A stretch of 64,000 nucleotides of DNA, from positions 1 through 64,000 of the forward strand of contig CAWFPB010000003.1 of assembly GCA_963817755.1 (NCBI GenBank), read 5' to 3'. The position numbers and the translations under genes are program-made. This document shows, in pieces, positions 24,594 to 35,240 of this stretch (position 1 is the stretch's first letter; every line of letters begins with the position of its first letter). Under the pieces are notes generated by a model. That model searched no databases, was not told the origin of the DNA, and worked only from the letters and a program-made list of their open reading frames with translations. Source of the DNA: Oleiagrimonas sp963817755 (GTDB taxonomy: Bacteria > Pseudomonadota > Gammaproteobacteria > Xanthomonadales > Rhodanobacteraceae).

Positions 24594-26972
24594 TCAGCGC
24601 CCCGCCGCCGCAGGCTCCAATTTCAACGTGTACAACGTCGGCCCCGGCAGCAGGGGCGTCGGCCGCCCGTGCACCCAGTCCTCGTGCCCGGCCCCGAAGA
24701 ACGGCGACAACGGATGGTCGCTCTGCCCGCCCGGCATGTGCAGGTAGCTGCGCTCCAGGTTGCCCGGCTGGATGGCGAAGCGCTCGGACGCGCCGAAGGA
24801 AGGCGTCTGCACGCGCGGCATGTCGTGATCACCCGGAAGCGGCTGGGCGGGCATGCACAGGTCCTTCGCCAGGAAGCGCGGCAAGGCGCGTGCCAGCGGG
24901 TGGCAGATGGCGGCGGTGTTGCGTTCGCCCCAGGTGCGTGCGGCCAGGCCGCCGGGCTGGCCGCCCAGCGAGGTGTTGACGTCGCGCGCGGCGTCCAGCA
25001 GCAGGGCGTCCCAGTTGGGGTAGCGCGCATCGAGCAGGTTCTTCGGGCGTTGCTGGACCATGGCCCAGACGGCGGCCTCGCTGTGCATGGGCAGCTGGAA
25101 GTGCGGGTAGCGCTTGCGCACGCGGGCGGCGAACGGGGCCAGCACGCGCTCGACCACGTGGGTGCGGAAGGCGCGCACCAGGCGGTAGTCGACGCTGCCG
25201 ATGGCGGCGCGACCCTGCCAGTGGGCGGTGAGCTTGCGCAGCAGGCCCAGCTGGGCTTCCGGGTGCCGATCCAGTTCGTCCTGCAGCAGCTTGTGCCAGC
25301 GGGTCAGGAACAGCGCGCGGTCGTCGAGCTGGATCTGCAGCATGCTGTCGGGCGTGAAGCGGTTGCGCGCCATCAGGTCGTCGCGGATCTGCTGCGCGCG
25401 GGCGCCGCGGTCGTAGCCGCCGTCGCCGAGCAGGTCCAGCCAGTCGCCAGAGACCGTGCGGTTGTTGGCGCTCCACAGCCGGCCGTCGGCCGGATCCTCG
25501 ATGCGCGGGACCTGCAGCGGCGAGGCGAAGCCGATCCAGCCGATGCCGCGGGTGGACCAGTCCGAGGGCACCTGCGGGTCGAAACCGGACCGCAGCGGCA
25601 AGGCGTTGCCGGTGATCGTCCAGCCGATGTGGCCGTCGGCGTCGCCGACCACGAAGTTCTGCGGCGGCATGCCGATGGTCGGCGCGATCAGCAGCGCCTG
25701 GTGCACGCTGTCGGCCTGCTCGAGCTGGATCAGGTTCAGGTTGTGGGTGCGTGGCAGGTGCGCGATCCACTTCAGCGCCAGCGGCGTGCCGTCCAGGTCC
25801 TTGCCCATGATCGGGCCCCAGATGGTGTCTTTCACCATCAGGGTGCGGTCGTCGCTGCCCTTCACGTGGATGACTTCGGCGTGGCGCTGGATGGGCGCCC
25901 AGCCGTCGGGCGTGCGATAGCGGTCGGGGTCCTTCGGGTCGAGGTCCACGCGGACCCAGTCCATCCAGTCGCCGTAGGTGTTGGTGTAGCCCCAGGCGAT
26001 GTGGCCGTTGGTGCCGGCGATCAGCAGCGGGGTGCCGGGCAGGGTCAGGCCATCCAGTTCCACCGGCGTGCCGATGTCGTTGCGGTAGCGCAGGCGGGCG
26101 CGGAACCAGATGTCGGGGACTTCCAGGCCCAGGTGCATGTCGTTGGCGACGATGGCGCCGCCGCCGGTCAGGCGGCCGGCCACGGCGAACTGGTTGCTGC
26201 CGGGGAAGGACGGCTCGGGGCCGATGGCGGCTACGCTGGCGGCCGGGGCGGGCGCCGGGCCGCGCAGGTCGAACACGTCGGCACCGGGCAGGGTCGGCGG
26301 CGGCGTCGGCGATCCCTGCAGCGGGGCCTCCCAGCGCGGAGAACGCGCCATCAGCAGCGTGGCCACCGGCTCCGGAAGCGCCTTGCGCAGTTGCTCGATG
26401 GCCAGCTCGCGTCGGTCGCGGCCGTCGCGGTTGAGCTGCAGGAACATGGCATCGACCGTGAGCAGCGTGTCCTCCCGGCGCCAGGGTTTCGGCTTCACGC
26501 CCAGCAGCAGGTATTCCCAGGGGCGCACGGGAAGGGACTTCAGGCCGGCGTTGACGCCGTCGCGGTAGGCGGTCAGCTCCTTCAGCTGGCCGGGAGCGAG
26601 CGAGGCCAGCAGGGCGCGGTCGCGCTCGCGGAAGCGGTGGCGGCGGTGGTCCAGGTCCAGCTTGAGCGCGGCCGGGCCGACCAGCGCGGCCAGCTCGCCG
26701 GCGGCCATGCGTCGCTGCAGGTCCATCTCGAAGAAGCGTTCCTGGGCATGCACGAAGCCCAGGGCGTAGGCCAGGTCCAGGCGGTCGGCGGCGTTGATGG
26801 TGGCCACGCCGAGCCGGTCGCGGGTGATCGTCACCGGTGCGTGCAGGCCCTGCACCGTGAGCGTGCCGTCCAGTTTCGCCTCGCTGCCCGCGAACAGCAG
26901 GTAGCCGCCGGCGAGTGCCGACAGCACCAGCAACACGATCAGCAACAGTCCGCGCCGGATCCAACGCCTCAT
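24594..26972 (-). CDS. Penicillin acylase family (Ntn-hydrolase) membrane-anchored protein
   Basis: The 792-residue precursor has an N-terminal hydrophobic segment (LLLIVLLVLSALAGGYLLF). The penicillin-amidase fold begins with LDGTLTVQGLHAPVTITRDRLGVATI and LGFVHAQERFFEMDLQRRMAAGEL. The autocatalytic cut falls before Ser259 in FPGSNQFAVAG, which becomes the N-terminal nucleophile of the beta chain. WGYTNTYGDWMDW and WSANNRTVSGDW are further conserved sites. Relatives hydrolyse beta-lactams or acyl-homoserine lactones; which applies here cannot be told. The gene follows parC on the same strand after 149 nt. Confidence 0.9.
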   Translation of the reverse strand: MRRWIRRGLLLIVLLVLSALAGGYLLFAGSEAKLDGTLTVQGLHAPVTITRDRLGVATINAADRLDLAYALGFVHAQERFFEMDLQRRMAAGELAALVGPAALKLDLDHRRHRFRERDRALLASLAPGQLKELTAYRDGVNAGLKSLPVRPWEYLLLGVKPKPWRREDTLLTVDAMFLQLNRDGRDRRELAIEQLRKALPEPVATLLMARSPRWEAPLQGSPTPPPTLPGADVFDLRGPAPAPAASVAAIGPEPSFPGSNQFAVAGRLTGGGAIVANDMHLGLEVPDIWFRARLRYRNDIGTPVELDGLTLPGTPLLIAGTNGHIAWGYTNTYGDWMDWVRVDLDPKDPDRYRTPDGWAPIQRHAEVIHVKGSDDRTLMVKDTIWGPIMGKDLDGTPLALKWIAHLPRTHNLNLIQLEQADSVHQALLIAPTIGMPPQNFVVGDADGHIGWTITGNALPLRSGFDPQVPSDWSTRGIGWIGFASPLQVPRIEDPADGRLWSANNRTVSGDWLDLLGDGGYDRGARAQQIRDDLMARNRFTPDSMLQIQLDDRALFLTRWHKLLQDELDRHPEAQLGLLRKLTAHWQGRAAIGSVDYRLVRAFRTHVVERVLAPFAARVRKRYPHFQLPMHSEAAVWAMVQQRPKNLLDARYPNWDALLLDAARDVNTSLGGQPGGLAARTWGERNTAAICHPLARALPRFLAKDLCMPAQPLPGDHDMPRVQTPSFGASERFAIQPGNLERSYLHMPGGQSDHPLSPFFGAGHEDWVHGRPTPLLPGPTLYTLKLEPAAAGR

Positions 26973-27121
26973 GGTTCGTCACGCTCCCCTTGCCCCGTTG
27001 GCGCAAGCGAGCCTTTCCCCCGGCGCCGCACGCGGGCGTGCATGCATGTGTGTCCCCGATGCCCGCATCATGGCGCAGATGCGGGCCCGGCGAAAGCGCG
27101 CGGCGTGCGGCCGCGCACGGT

Positions 27122-29363
<2,242 letters not shown>

Positions 29364-29427
29364 GCGTCTCGATTCGATGGGTGTGTCGATGGCGGATACG
29401 CCCGCACGGCGGGCGGCGCGTTGCGGA

Positions 29428-30303
29428 TCATTGCACGCGGCGGACCTGGATGCCGCGTGATCGGAGCTGTTTCTGCACGCTGTCGGGGCCGGCCAGGTGC
29501 GCGGCGCCGACGGCGACGAAATAGGTGCCCGGGGTTCTCATGATATCGGCCAGCTTGGTCCCCCAGCGCCGGTTGCGCTGGGCGATCAGGCGCTGGTAGA
29601 TCGCCGGCGACGTCTTGCGCATCTTCAGGTCCGCGGTGCGGTCGATGGCGGCCACGTCGCCGCGGTCCCACTGTGCCACCAGTTGCCTGAGCTCGGTCAT
29701 CTGTTGACCGTAGTCCTTGAGCACGCTGCGCAGGAAGGCCAGCTGTGTCTTCGGCTTCATGTCGGCGAAGAAGCGGATCTGCTCCTCGGAGGTCTCCAGG
29801 CCCCTGACCGGCTTGCCGGCGGCCTCGAATTGCGCCTTGAGCTGCTTGTCCACGCCGGACTTGGGGTCCAGGCCGGCCTTGAGCAGCGGCGCCATGCTCA
29901 GGGTCAGCGCGGCCAGCCACGGCTTCATCGGTTCCAGCAGGGCCTCTCCGCCGGGCAGGGCAGCGATGCGCACGGCCCGCTGCAGGCGGTTGCGGTCGCC
30001 GGGGTTCAGCCGGCTGGACAGGGGCTGCTGCAGGTCCGTGCCGTATTTCAGCACCAGCAGCTGCACGTGCACCGGATCGTCGTCGGTGATCTCGATGTAC
30101 AGGGTGCCGCTGTCGGCCAGCGCCTTGTCCAGTACGGGCGAGCGCCAGCCGGTATGGCCGGGCAGCAGGTGCACGGTGCCGAACAGGTACATCGTGCTGT
30201 GCCCGCTGTGCGCTTCCCACAGGGCCGGTGTGGCCAGTGCGGGCAGCGCCAGCAGGGCAAGCGAGAGGAAGGCGGCGCGGGCCAGGCGTTGCAGCAGCTT
30301 CAT
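29428..30303 (-). CDS. TraB/GumN-family exported protein
   Basis: The 291-residue protein has a signal peptide (AAFLSLALLALPALA) and the TraB/GumN fold. The N-terminal motif is YLFGTVHLLPGH, with a Tiki-like GxxH, and the C-terminal motif is FVAVGAAHLAGPDSV. TiKI/TraB relatives are metal-dependent peptidases; GumN is named for its place next to xanthan genes, absent here. It lies 64 nt upstream of parC and downstream of cfa on the same strand. Activity in the periplasm is inferred. Confidence 0.88.
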   Translation of the reverse strand: MKLLQRLARAAFLSLALLALPALATPALWEAHSGHSTMYLFGTVHLLPGHTGWRSPVLDKALADSGTLYIEITDDDPVHVQLLVLKYGTDLQQPLSSRLNPGDRNRLQRAVRIAALPGGEALLEPMKPWLAALTLSMAPLLKAGLDPKSGVDKQLKAQFEAAGKPVRGLETSEEQIRFFADMKPKTQLAFLRSVLKDYGQQMTELRQLVAQWDRGDVAAIDRTADLKMRKTSPAIYQRLIAQRNRRWGTKLADIMRTPGTYFVAVGAAHLAGPDSVQKQLRSRGIQVRRVQ

Positions 30304-30367
30304 GGGCAGGTGCGCGAGAACATATCCGCCTACTTTAGCCGATGCCCGGGCCGGCCGGTGCGTCGTC

Positions 30368-31486
30368 TCAGCGCGGTACGCGGTAGCCGCCGGGCACGCC
30401 GTCCGGGCTCAGGGTCAGCTGCCACAGCTGGTCGCGGCGCGAGCGGAACACGGCCGCGGACGTGGCCAGGTAGAAGTGCCACATGCGCCGGAAGGTCTCG
30501 TCATAGTCGCCCTTGAGCTTCGGCCAGGCGGCGTCGAAATTGGCCTTCCAGGCCATCAGCGTGCGGTCGTAGTCGGTCCCGAAGTTGTGCCAGTCCTCGA
30601 CCACGAACAAATCCTCCAGCGCGGCGGTGACCTGGCTGGCCGCGGGGATCATGGAATTGGGGAAGATGTACTTCTCGATCCACGGGTCCGGCTGCGCCGG
30701 CGCCCCGTTGCTGCCGATGGTGTGCAGCACCGAAAGCCCGTCCGGCTTCAGGCAGCGGCGCACCATCTCGAAGTAGCTGCGGTAGTTCTTGCCGCCGACA
30801 TGCTCGAACATGCCGATCGAGTAGACCGCGTCGAAGCTTTCGTCGATGTCGTGGTAGTCCTGCAGGCGGATCTCGATGGGCAGGCCCTTGCACAGCTCGC
30901 GGGCGAATTCGGCCTGCTCCCGCGAGACGGTGATGCCCACGCCCTCCACACCGTAGCGCTCGGCGGCGTACTTGAGCGCCTCGCCCCAGCCGCAGCCGAC
31001 GTCGAGCACGCGCATGCCCGGCTCCAGCTTCAGCTTGCGGCAGACCAGGTCGAGCTTGGCCGCCTGGGCGTCGTCGAGGTTGTCGGCCTGGGCCCAGTAG
31101 CCGCACGAGTACACCAGGCGCTGGCCGAGCATGGCCTTGAACAGGCCGTTGCCCAGGTCGTAGTGGGCCTTGCCGATCTCGAACGCGTGCTCGCCGCGCT
31201 GCAGGTTGATGAAGCGCGCCTTCAGGTGCGCGATCAGGGTGTCCAGCGTCTTCAGCTCGAGGTCGATCTGCGCGCGCAGGACCCGGGTGAAGAAGCCGGG
31301 CAGGTCCTCGGCGTCCCACCAGCCTTCCATGTAGGCCTCGCCCAGGCCCAGCGAGCCGTGGGCGAACACGCGCGCGTACAGGCGCGGATCGTGGACCTGG
31401 ATGTCGGTCGGCTCCGGACCACCGACCGTGATGCCGGCTTTCTCCAGCAGGTCGATCGCGCGTGCCTTGAGTGATTCGTCGTTCAC
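30368..31486 (-). CDS. cfa: Cyclopropane-fatty-acyl-phospholipid synthase
   Basis: Cfa transfers a methylene from S-adenosylmethionine to unsaturated acyl chains of membrane phospholipids, a change linked to acid and stress tolerance. The 372-residue protein matches E. coli-type Cfa along its length. Landmarks are VYSCGYW with the bicarbonate-site Cys, the SAM motif VLDVGCGWGEAL, IGMFEHVGGKNY, HTIGSN, DPWIEKYIFPN and DWHNFGTDYDRTLMAW. The start is a GTG at 31486 with a perfect AGGAGG 5 nt upstream; upstream in-frame ATGs give non-Cfa sequence. It follows the DUF190 gene by 71 nt without a visible terminator, so it may be the last gene of the fluoride-riboswitch transcript. Confidence 0.95.
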   Translation of the reverse strand: MNDESLKARAIDLLEKAGITVGGPEPTDIQVHDPRLYARVFAHGSLGLGEAYMEGWWDAEDLPGFFTRVLRAQIDLELKTLDTLIAHLKARFINLQRGEHAFEIGKAHYDLGNGLFKAMLGQRLVYSCGYWAQADNLDDAQAAKLDLVCRKLKLEPGMRVLDVGCGWGEALKYAAERYGVEGVGITVSREQAEFARELCKGLPIEIRLQDYHDIDESFDAVYSIGMFEHVGGKNYRSYFEMVRRCLKPDGLSVLHTIGSNGAPAQPDPWIEKYIFPNSMIPAASQVTAALEDLFVVEDWHNFGTDYDRTLMAWKANFDAAWPKLKGDYDETFRRMWHFYLATSAAVFRSRRDQLWQLTLSPDGVPGGYRVPR

Positions 31487-31557
31487 GGCTTCCTCCTTGG
31501 TTTGCGGTATGACCGCGGCGTCCCGGGAGATGTTGCGTGAAGGCTTGCCGGGCGGTG

Positions 31558-31911
31558 TCAGCCGCCCGCTTTGCTCCCGAGGACGCCGATGTGCACCGGC
31601 GAGGTCGTGTACACCAGTTCCACGCCGGCTTCGCGCACGATGGCGAGCAGGCGCTCGGCCTCTTCCTCGCGCAGCACGAACTCGACCTGCACCGGCAGGT
31701 CGCCGGCCAGCTCGAAGAATCCTTCGTCGTGCAGCACGCCGTGGCGGCCGAAGCCGGCGATGGCGCGGAAGGCCGAACCGCCGGCCAGCTTCTCGTCGCG
31801 CGCCGTCTCCAGCAGCCATTCGTGCAGCAGCCGGCCCTTGTGCTTGGCATGGCTGTGCACGTAGAAGCGCAGGTTGATGCCGTGCAGGTCCATGGTCTGG
31901 TTCGAGGTCAT
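31558..31911 (-). CDS. DUF190 protein, CrcB-associated
   Basis: The 117-residue protein belongs to DUF190 (PII-like fold). Sequence marks are LRFYVHSHAKHKGRLLHEWLL, GGSAFRAIAGFGRHGVLH and ELPVQVEFV-like DLPVQVEFVLREEEAERLL. DUF190 genes are regularly found beside crcB, and a regulatory role on the fluoride channel is suspected. The start is at 31911; a second Met at 31893 is possible. It lies 14 nt after crcB. Confidence 0.88.
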   Translation of the reverse strand: MTSNQTMDLHGINLRFYVHSHAKHKGRLLHEWLLETARDEKLAGGSAFRAIAGFGRHGVLHDEGFFELAGDLPVQVEFVLREEEAERLLAIVREAGVELVYTTSPVHIGVLGSKAGG

Positions 31912-31925
31912 GCGGAGGCTTCCAT

Positions 31926-32312
31926 TCAAGCGCGCAGCAGGGCGCGGATCAAGGCCATGCCGGCGATGGTCATGGCCAGCGAGCCGATCACGTGGATGGC
32001 GACATGGCCGGCGAACCACCCGTATTGCTGGCGCAGCAGCAGGTGGGTGGCCTCGGCCGAGAAGGTGGAGAACGTGGTCAGGCCGCCCAGGAACCCGGTG
32101 CCGATCATCAGCTGGGTCTCGGTGGGCAGGGCGCGGAAATGCGAGGCCGCACCGACCACCAGGCCCATCAGCAGGCCGCCCAGCAGGTTGGCCGCCAGCG
32201 TGCCCAGCGGCAGGGTGGGAAAGATCGGGTTGAACAGCATGCCCAGCCACCAGCGCAGCACGGCGCCGACACCGGCACCGAAGGCAATGGCAAGAACGAC
32301 GGTCAGGCCCAT
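31926..32312 (-). CDS. crcB: CrcB/Fluc fluoride exporter
   Basis: CrcB (Fluc) is a small dual-topology fluoride channel that lets cytoplasmic fluoride out. The 128-residue protein has four membrane segments and the family motifs GAGVGAVLRWW, GTLAANLLGGLLMG with the pore Asn, and GFLGGLTTFSTFSAE, with the sodium-site GGLTTFST and the phenylalanine box. The start at 32312 (MGLTVVLAI) follows AGGAG. A fluoride riboswitch precedes it on the same strand, and the DUF190 gene follows after 14 nt. Confidence 0.95.
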   Translation of the reverse strand: MGLTVVLAIAFGAGVGAVLRWWLGMLFNPIFPTLPLGTLAANLLGGLLMGLVVGAASHFRALPTETQLMIGTGFLGGLTTFSTFSAEATHLLLRQQYGWFAGHVAIHVIGSLAMTIAGMALIRALLRA

Positions 32313-32350
32313 GGGGTCTCCTCGCGGTTGGTGATCCTGCAAACGGACAC

Positions 32351-32378
32351 GATCCCGTGTCGCGGGCGACGCGGGATC
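32351..32378 (-). promoter_or_regulatory. Hairpin downstream of the fluoride aptamer (expression platform candidate)
   Basis: GATCCCGTGTCGC and its near-complement form a 12-13-bp stem with one G-U or mismatch and a very short loop. It begins 4 bases after the fluoride aptamer and 38 nt before the crcB start. It probably serves as terminator or structural switch. No clear U-tract follows on the minus strand. Confidence 0.5.
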
Positions 32379-32381
32379 GGC

Positions 32382-32444
32382 GAAGCAGACATCATCAGCC
32401 CGGGGGCGGTTCGTCCGGCGGGACGGGAGGCATGTCATCTCCCC
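32382..32444 (-). promoter_or_regulatory. Fluoride riboswitch (crcB motif)
   Basis: On the minus strand the first conserved block is GGAGATGACATGCCTCC, at 32426-32442. AACCGCC follows, then GCTGATGATGTCTGC at 32385-32399, in the order and spacing of the crcB RNA motif; 15 of 17 bases of the first block match the Pseudomonas syringae type as I recall it. A small extra hairpin (GTCC-CGCC-GGAC) sits in the variable loop. It is placed 70 nt before crcB on the same strand, which fits fluoride-induced expression of crcB and the genes behind it. Confidence 0.87.
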
Positions 32445-32557
32445 GGGCCGGCAGGTGCCGGACCGTGGGAAGGATGGTAGCGATTCGGCGCGCACTCGTC
32501 ACCTGCGGCCGGGCGCCGGGGCCACTACAATGCGCTGCCGGCTCCACGGACCTGCCC

Positions 32558-33796
32558 ATGACCCGACTTCCCGCCCAGCGCTACGGCGTGCTGGCGGCAC
32601 TGATCGCCGCGCTGTCGATGATCGGCCCGTTCTCGATCGACGCGATCTTTCCCGCCTTCGATCGCATCGCGACCGAGTTCGGCGTGGGCGCCGACGCCAT
32701 GCAGCAGACCGTCAGCGTGTACCTGCTGGCCTACGCCGCGATGAGCCTGTTCCACGGCGCGGTGTCGGACGCGTTCGGGCGCAAGCCGGTGATCGTCGCG
32801 GGCATGATCTGCTATGGCCTGGCCTCGATGGGCGCGGCGCTGGCCGATTCGTTCACCATGCTGCTGGCGTTCCGCGCCGTGCAGGGGCTGTGCGGCGGCG
32901 CGGGCATGGTGGTCGGGCGCGCGGTGGTACGCGACCGGCTGGAGGGCGCCGCGGCGCAGCGCCTGCTGTCGCGCGCGCTGATGATCTTCAGCGTGTCCCC
33001 GGCGATCGCGCCGATGGTCGGCGCCGGGCTGCTGGGAGCGGCCGGCTGGCGCGGCATCTTCTGGTTCCTGGCCGGCTTCGCCTGGCTGCTGGCGCTGGCC
33101 TGCGCGCTGCTGCTGGCCGAGTCGCATCCGCACCACGCGCGCACCCGCTTCGCGCCGGCACCGCTGGTGGCCGGCTACCGGGCCATTGCCGGCGACGGCC
33201 GGTTCTGGCTGCTGACCCTGGCCGGCACGGTCAATTTCAGCAGCCTGTTCCTGTACATCGCCTCGGCGCCGGTGATCGTGCGCCAGCAGCTGGGCCTGGG
33301 GCCGGACGGCTTCCCGTGGCTGTTCGTGCCGGTGGTCGCCGGACTGATGGGCGGCAGCGCGCTGTCCGGGCGGCTGGCCGGCCGTTACAGCGCGGCGCAG
33401 ACCGTGGGGCTGGGATACATGCTGATGTTTGCTGCCGGGCTGCTGCACGCGTTGCTGGCCGTGACGCTGCCGCATGCCATGGTGCCGTGGACCACGTTGC
33501 CACTGGCGCTGCAGGGCGTGGGCGTGCAGCTTGCGTTCCCGACCATCACGCTGCTGCTGCTGGACCGCTTCCCGCAGCGACGCGGCGCGGTGGCCTCGAT
33601 GCAGGCCTTTGTCAGCCTGACGATCAATGCCGCCGTCGCCGGCCTGCTGTCGCCGTGGCTGTCCGGGCACATGGCGTGGCTGGCGATGGGGGCGGTTGCG
33701 CTGGTGCTGGCGGGCTTCGGTGCCTGGCGGGCGTACCGGAAGGTGGAGAAGCGCGCCGGTCCGAGTGAAGGCGAGGCACCGTCGCAGGACGCCTGA
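32558..33796 (+). CDS. Bcr/CflA-family multidrug MFS transporter
   Basis: The 412-residue membrane protein has twelve predicted helices and the DHA1 Bcr/CflA pattern. The N-terminus ALSMIGPFSIDAIFPAF is followed by the loop motif A-like GAVSDAFGRKPVIVAG and the motif RAVQGLCGGAGMVVGRAVVRD. Such proteins export drugs or metabolites by proton antiport. The ATG at 32558 is the first codon giving the typical N-terminus. It is divergent from crcB with 245 bp between them. No neighbouring regulator is evident. Confidence 0.9.
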   Translation: MTRLPAQRYGVLAALIAALSMIGPFSIDAIFPAFDRIATEFGVGADAMQQTVSVYLLAYAAMSLFHGAVSDAFGRKPVIVAGMICYGLASMGAALADSFTMLLAFRAVQGLCGGAGMVVGRAVVRDRLEGAAAQRLLSRALMIFSVSPAIAPMVGAGLLGAAGWRGIFWFLAGFAWLLALACALLLAESHPHHARTRFAPAPLVAGYRAIAGDGRFWLLTLAGTVNFSSLFLYIASAPVIVRQQLGLGPDGFPWLFVPVVAGLMGGSALSGRLAGRYSAAQTVGLGYMLMFAAGLLHALLAVTLPHAMVPWTTLPLALQGVGVQLAFPTITLLLLDRFPQRRGAVASMQAFVSLTINAAVAGLLSPWLSGHMAWLAMGAVALVLAGFGAWRAYRKVEKRAGPSEGEAPSQDA

Positions 33797-33895
33797 AGCG
33801 CGGACGTTGACAACCGGACGCGCTGGCGCACACGCTCGGCTGTCTGGCCGTCCATGCTGACGTCCTTTTTCCCGCATCGATCCAGGAAGCCTGCC

Positions 33896-34417
33896 ATGTC
33901 CAACCAGGAAATAGCTGAAATCCAGCGCATCTTCACCACTCGTCTGGATGTACTTGCCCACATCCTCGACTGTGGGGAAAAGCATTTCGGAGACTTCGGT
34001 CCGGTCCTGGAAGAGCGCCTGGCTCCGGACATGTTCCCGTTCGGCACCCAGATTGCCGTCGCCTGCAACCAGCCCCGGGGATTCTCGCAATGGTGCGCGG
34101 GTCGGCCGGTGGAGAACCTGCCGCGGGAGGTCGAATCGCTCGATCTGGCGCGGTCCCACATCCGCGACACGAAGGCGCGGGTCGCGGCGATCGCGGTCGA
34201 CGATGCAAAGCTGGACCAGACCAAGCGCATCGGCCTCGGTCCCGGCCGGTACTGCGAACTGCCGGGCCGGCAGTACGTGAACGATTACCTGATGCCGAAT
34301 TTCTACTTCCACGTCACCACGGCCTACGCGATCCTGCGCAAGCTCGGCGTGCCGCTCGGCAAGGGCGACTTCATGACGTACCTGGGGGCTCATGTGCGGC
34401 AGGAAGAGGGTTGTTGA
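33896..34417 (+). CDS. DUF1993 protein
   Basis: The 173-residue protein carries the DUF1993 pattern: ERLAPDMFPFGTQIAVACN in the first third and NFYFHVTTAYAILRKLGVPLGKGDFM near the end. The family has a DinB-like four-helix fold with unknown activity, and no metal-binding His triad is evident here. The start at 33896 has AGGAAG upstream; the in-frame ATG at 33854 is less likely. It converges on the min operon. Confidence 0.8.
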   Translation: MSNQEIAEIQRIFTTRLDVLAHILDCGEKHFGDFGPVLEERLAPDMFPFGTQIAVACNQPRGFSQWCAGRPVENLPREVESLDLARSHIRDTKARVAAIAVDDAKLDQTKRIGLGPGRYCELPGRQYVNDYLMPNFYFHVTTAYAILRKLGVPLGKGDFMTYLGAHVRQEEGC

Positions 34418-34484
34418 TTACCCGGTTCGGTTGATGCGGCGAGGCGATAGCGCGTCGATGGGCCGGGGCGCGGCCCGTTCGGCA

Positions 34485-34964
34485 TCAGCCGGGCAACAGG
34501 CCCCGTTCGGCCAGCCAGGCGCGGGCGTTCTCCGCGTCGCGCTCGAACCAGGCGCGGGTGGAGCCGAGGCGGAAGCTGTAGCCCCAGGCGTCCATGTCGC
34601 GCATCAGGCGAACGCGGCCGACGCCGGGCAGGGCGTCGGCGAGCACGATCTGCAGATAGCAGGTGGCGTCTTCTTCGTCGATCGAGTCGGTGGCGTTGGT
34701 GTGCACGGCTGCGCGGCGCTCGCGCGGCATCACGATCAGGTGGCAGGCCTCGTGCAGCATCGAGTGCACCGGGGTGTCGCCGCGCACGTAGACGCATTCG
34801 CCGATCAGGCCTGCTTCCGGAGCACCCCAGTAGCTGCCGGGGATCTCGTGGCCGTCGGCGACGTGCTCCAGGCGCAGGCCCTGGCCGGCCAGCAGGGCGT
34901 GGGCCGGCACCGGGTCGATCTCGCCGAACCGCAGGACCGAGTGCGTCGCTGCCGAGTCGCTCAT
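34485..34964 (-). CDS. HEXXH-motif protein at the end of the min operon
   Basis: The 159-residue protein contains a zinc-metalloprotease-like helix VHSMLHEACHLIVMP (His71, Glu72, His75) and an acidic segment SIDEEDATCYLQ that could supply a third ligand. No signal peptide is present, so it should be cytoplasmic. It starts 7 nt after the minE stop, so it is co-transcribed with minCDE. I do not recognise a characterised family. It could be a peptidase or a metal-binding relic. Confidence 0.65.
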   Translation of the reverse strand: MSDSAATHSVLRFGEIDPVPAHALLAGQGLRLEHVADGHEIPGSYWGAPEAGLIGECVYVRGDTPVHSMLHEACHLIVMPRERRAAVHTNATDSIDEEDATCYLQIVLADALPGVGRVRLMRDMDAWGYSFRLGSTRAWFERDAENARAWLAERGLLPG

Positions 34965-34971
34965 GGGCCGA

Positions 34972-35238
34972 TCAGGCGTCGTCGCGCTCGGATTCGGGCA
35001 GGGCGACCGACAGCTCCAGCACGTCGTGGCCGCTGTCGGACTCCAGGCTGACGTTGACCGCGTCCGGATCCACGTGCACGTACTTGCGGATCACCTCCAG
35101 CAGCTCGCTGCGCAGCAGCGGCAGGTAGTCCGGACCGCCGCGGGTGCTGCGTTCCTGCGCCACGATGATGCGCAGGCGCTCGCGGGCGATGTTGGCGGTG
35201 TTCTTCGGCTTGTTGCGCAGAAAATCCAGGATGCCCAT
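34972..35238 (-). CDS. minE: MinE, cell-division topological specificity factor
   Basis: MinE displaces MinC from MinD and stimulates MinD ATPase, producing the pole-to-pole oscillation. The 88-residue protein has the membrane-targeting N-terminus MGILDFLRNKPKNTANIARERL, the MinD-binding helix LRIIVAQER, and the dimer domain LLEVIRKYVHVDPDAVNVSLE. GGAGG lies 6 nt before the ATG at 35238. The gene follows minD closely. Confidence 0.95.
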   Translation of the reverse strand: MGILDFLRNKPKNTANIARERLRIIVAQERSTRGGPDYLPLLRSELLEVIRKYVHVDPDAVNVSLESDSGHDVLELSVALPESERDDA

Positions 35239-35240
35239 GG

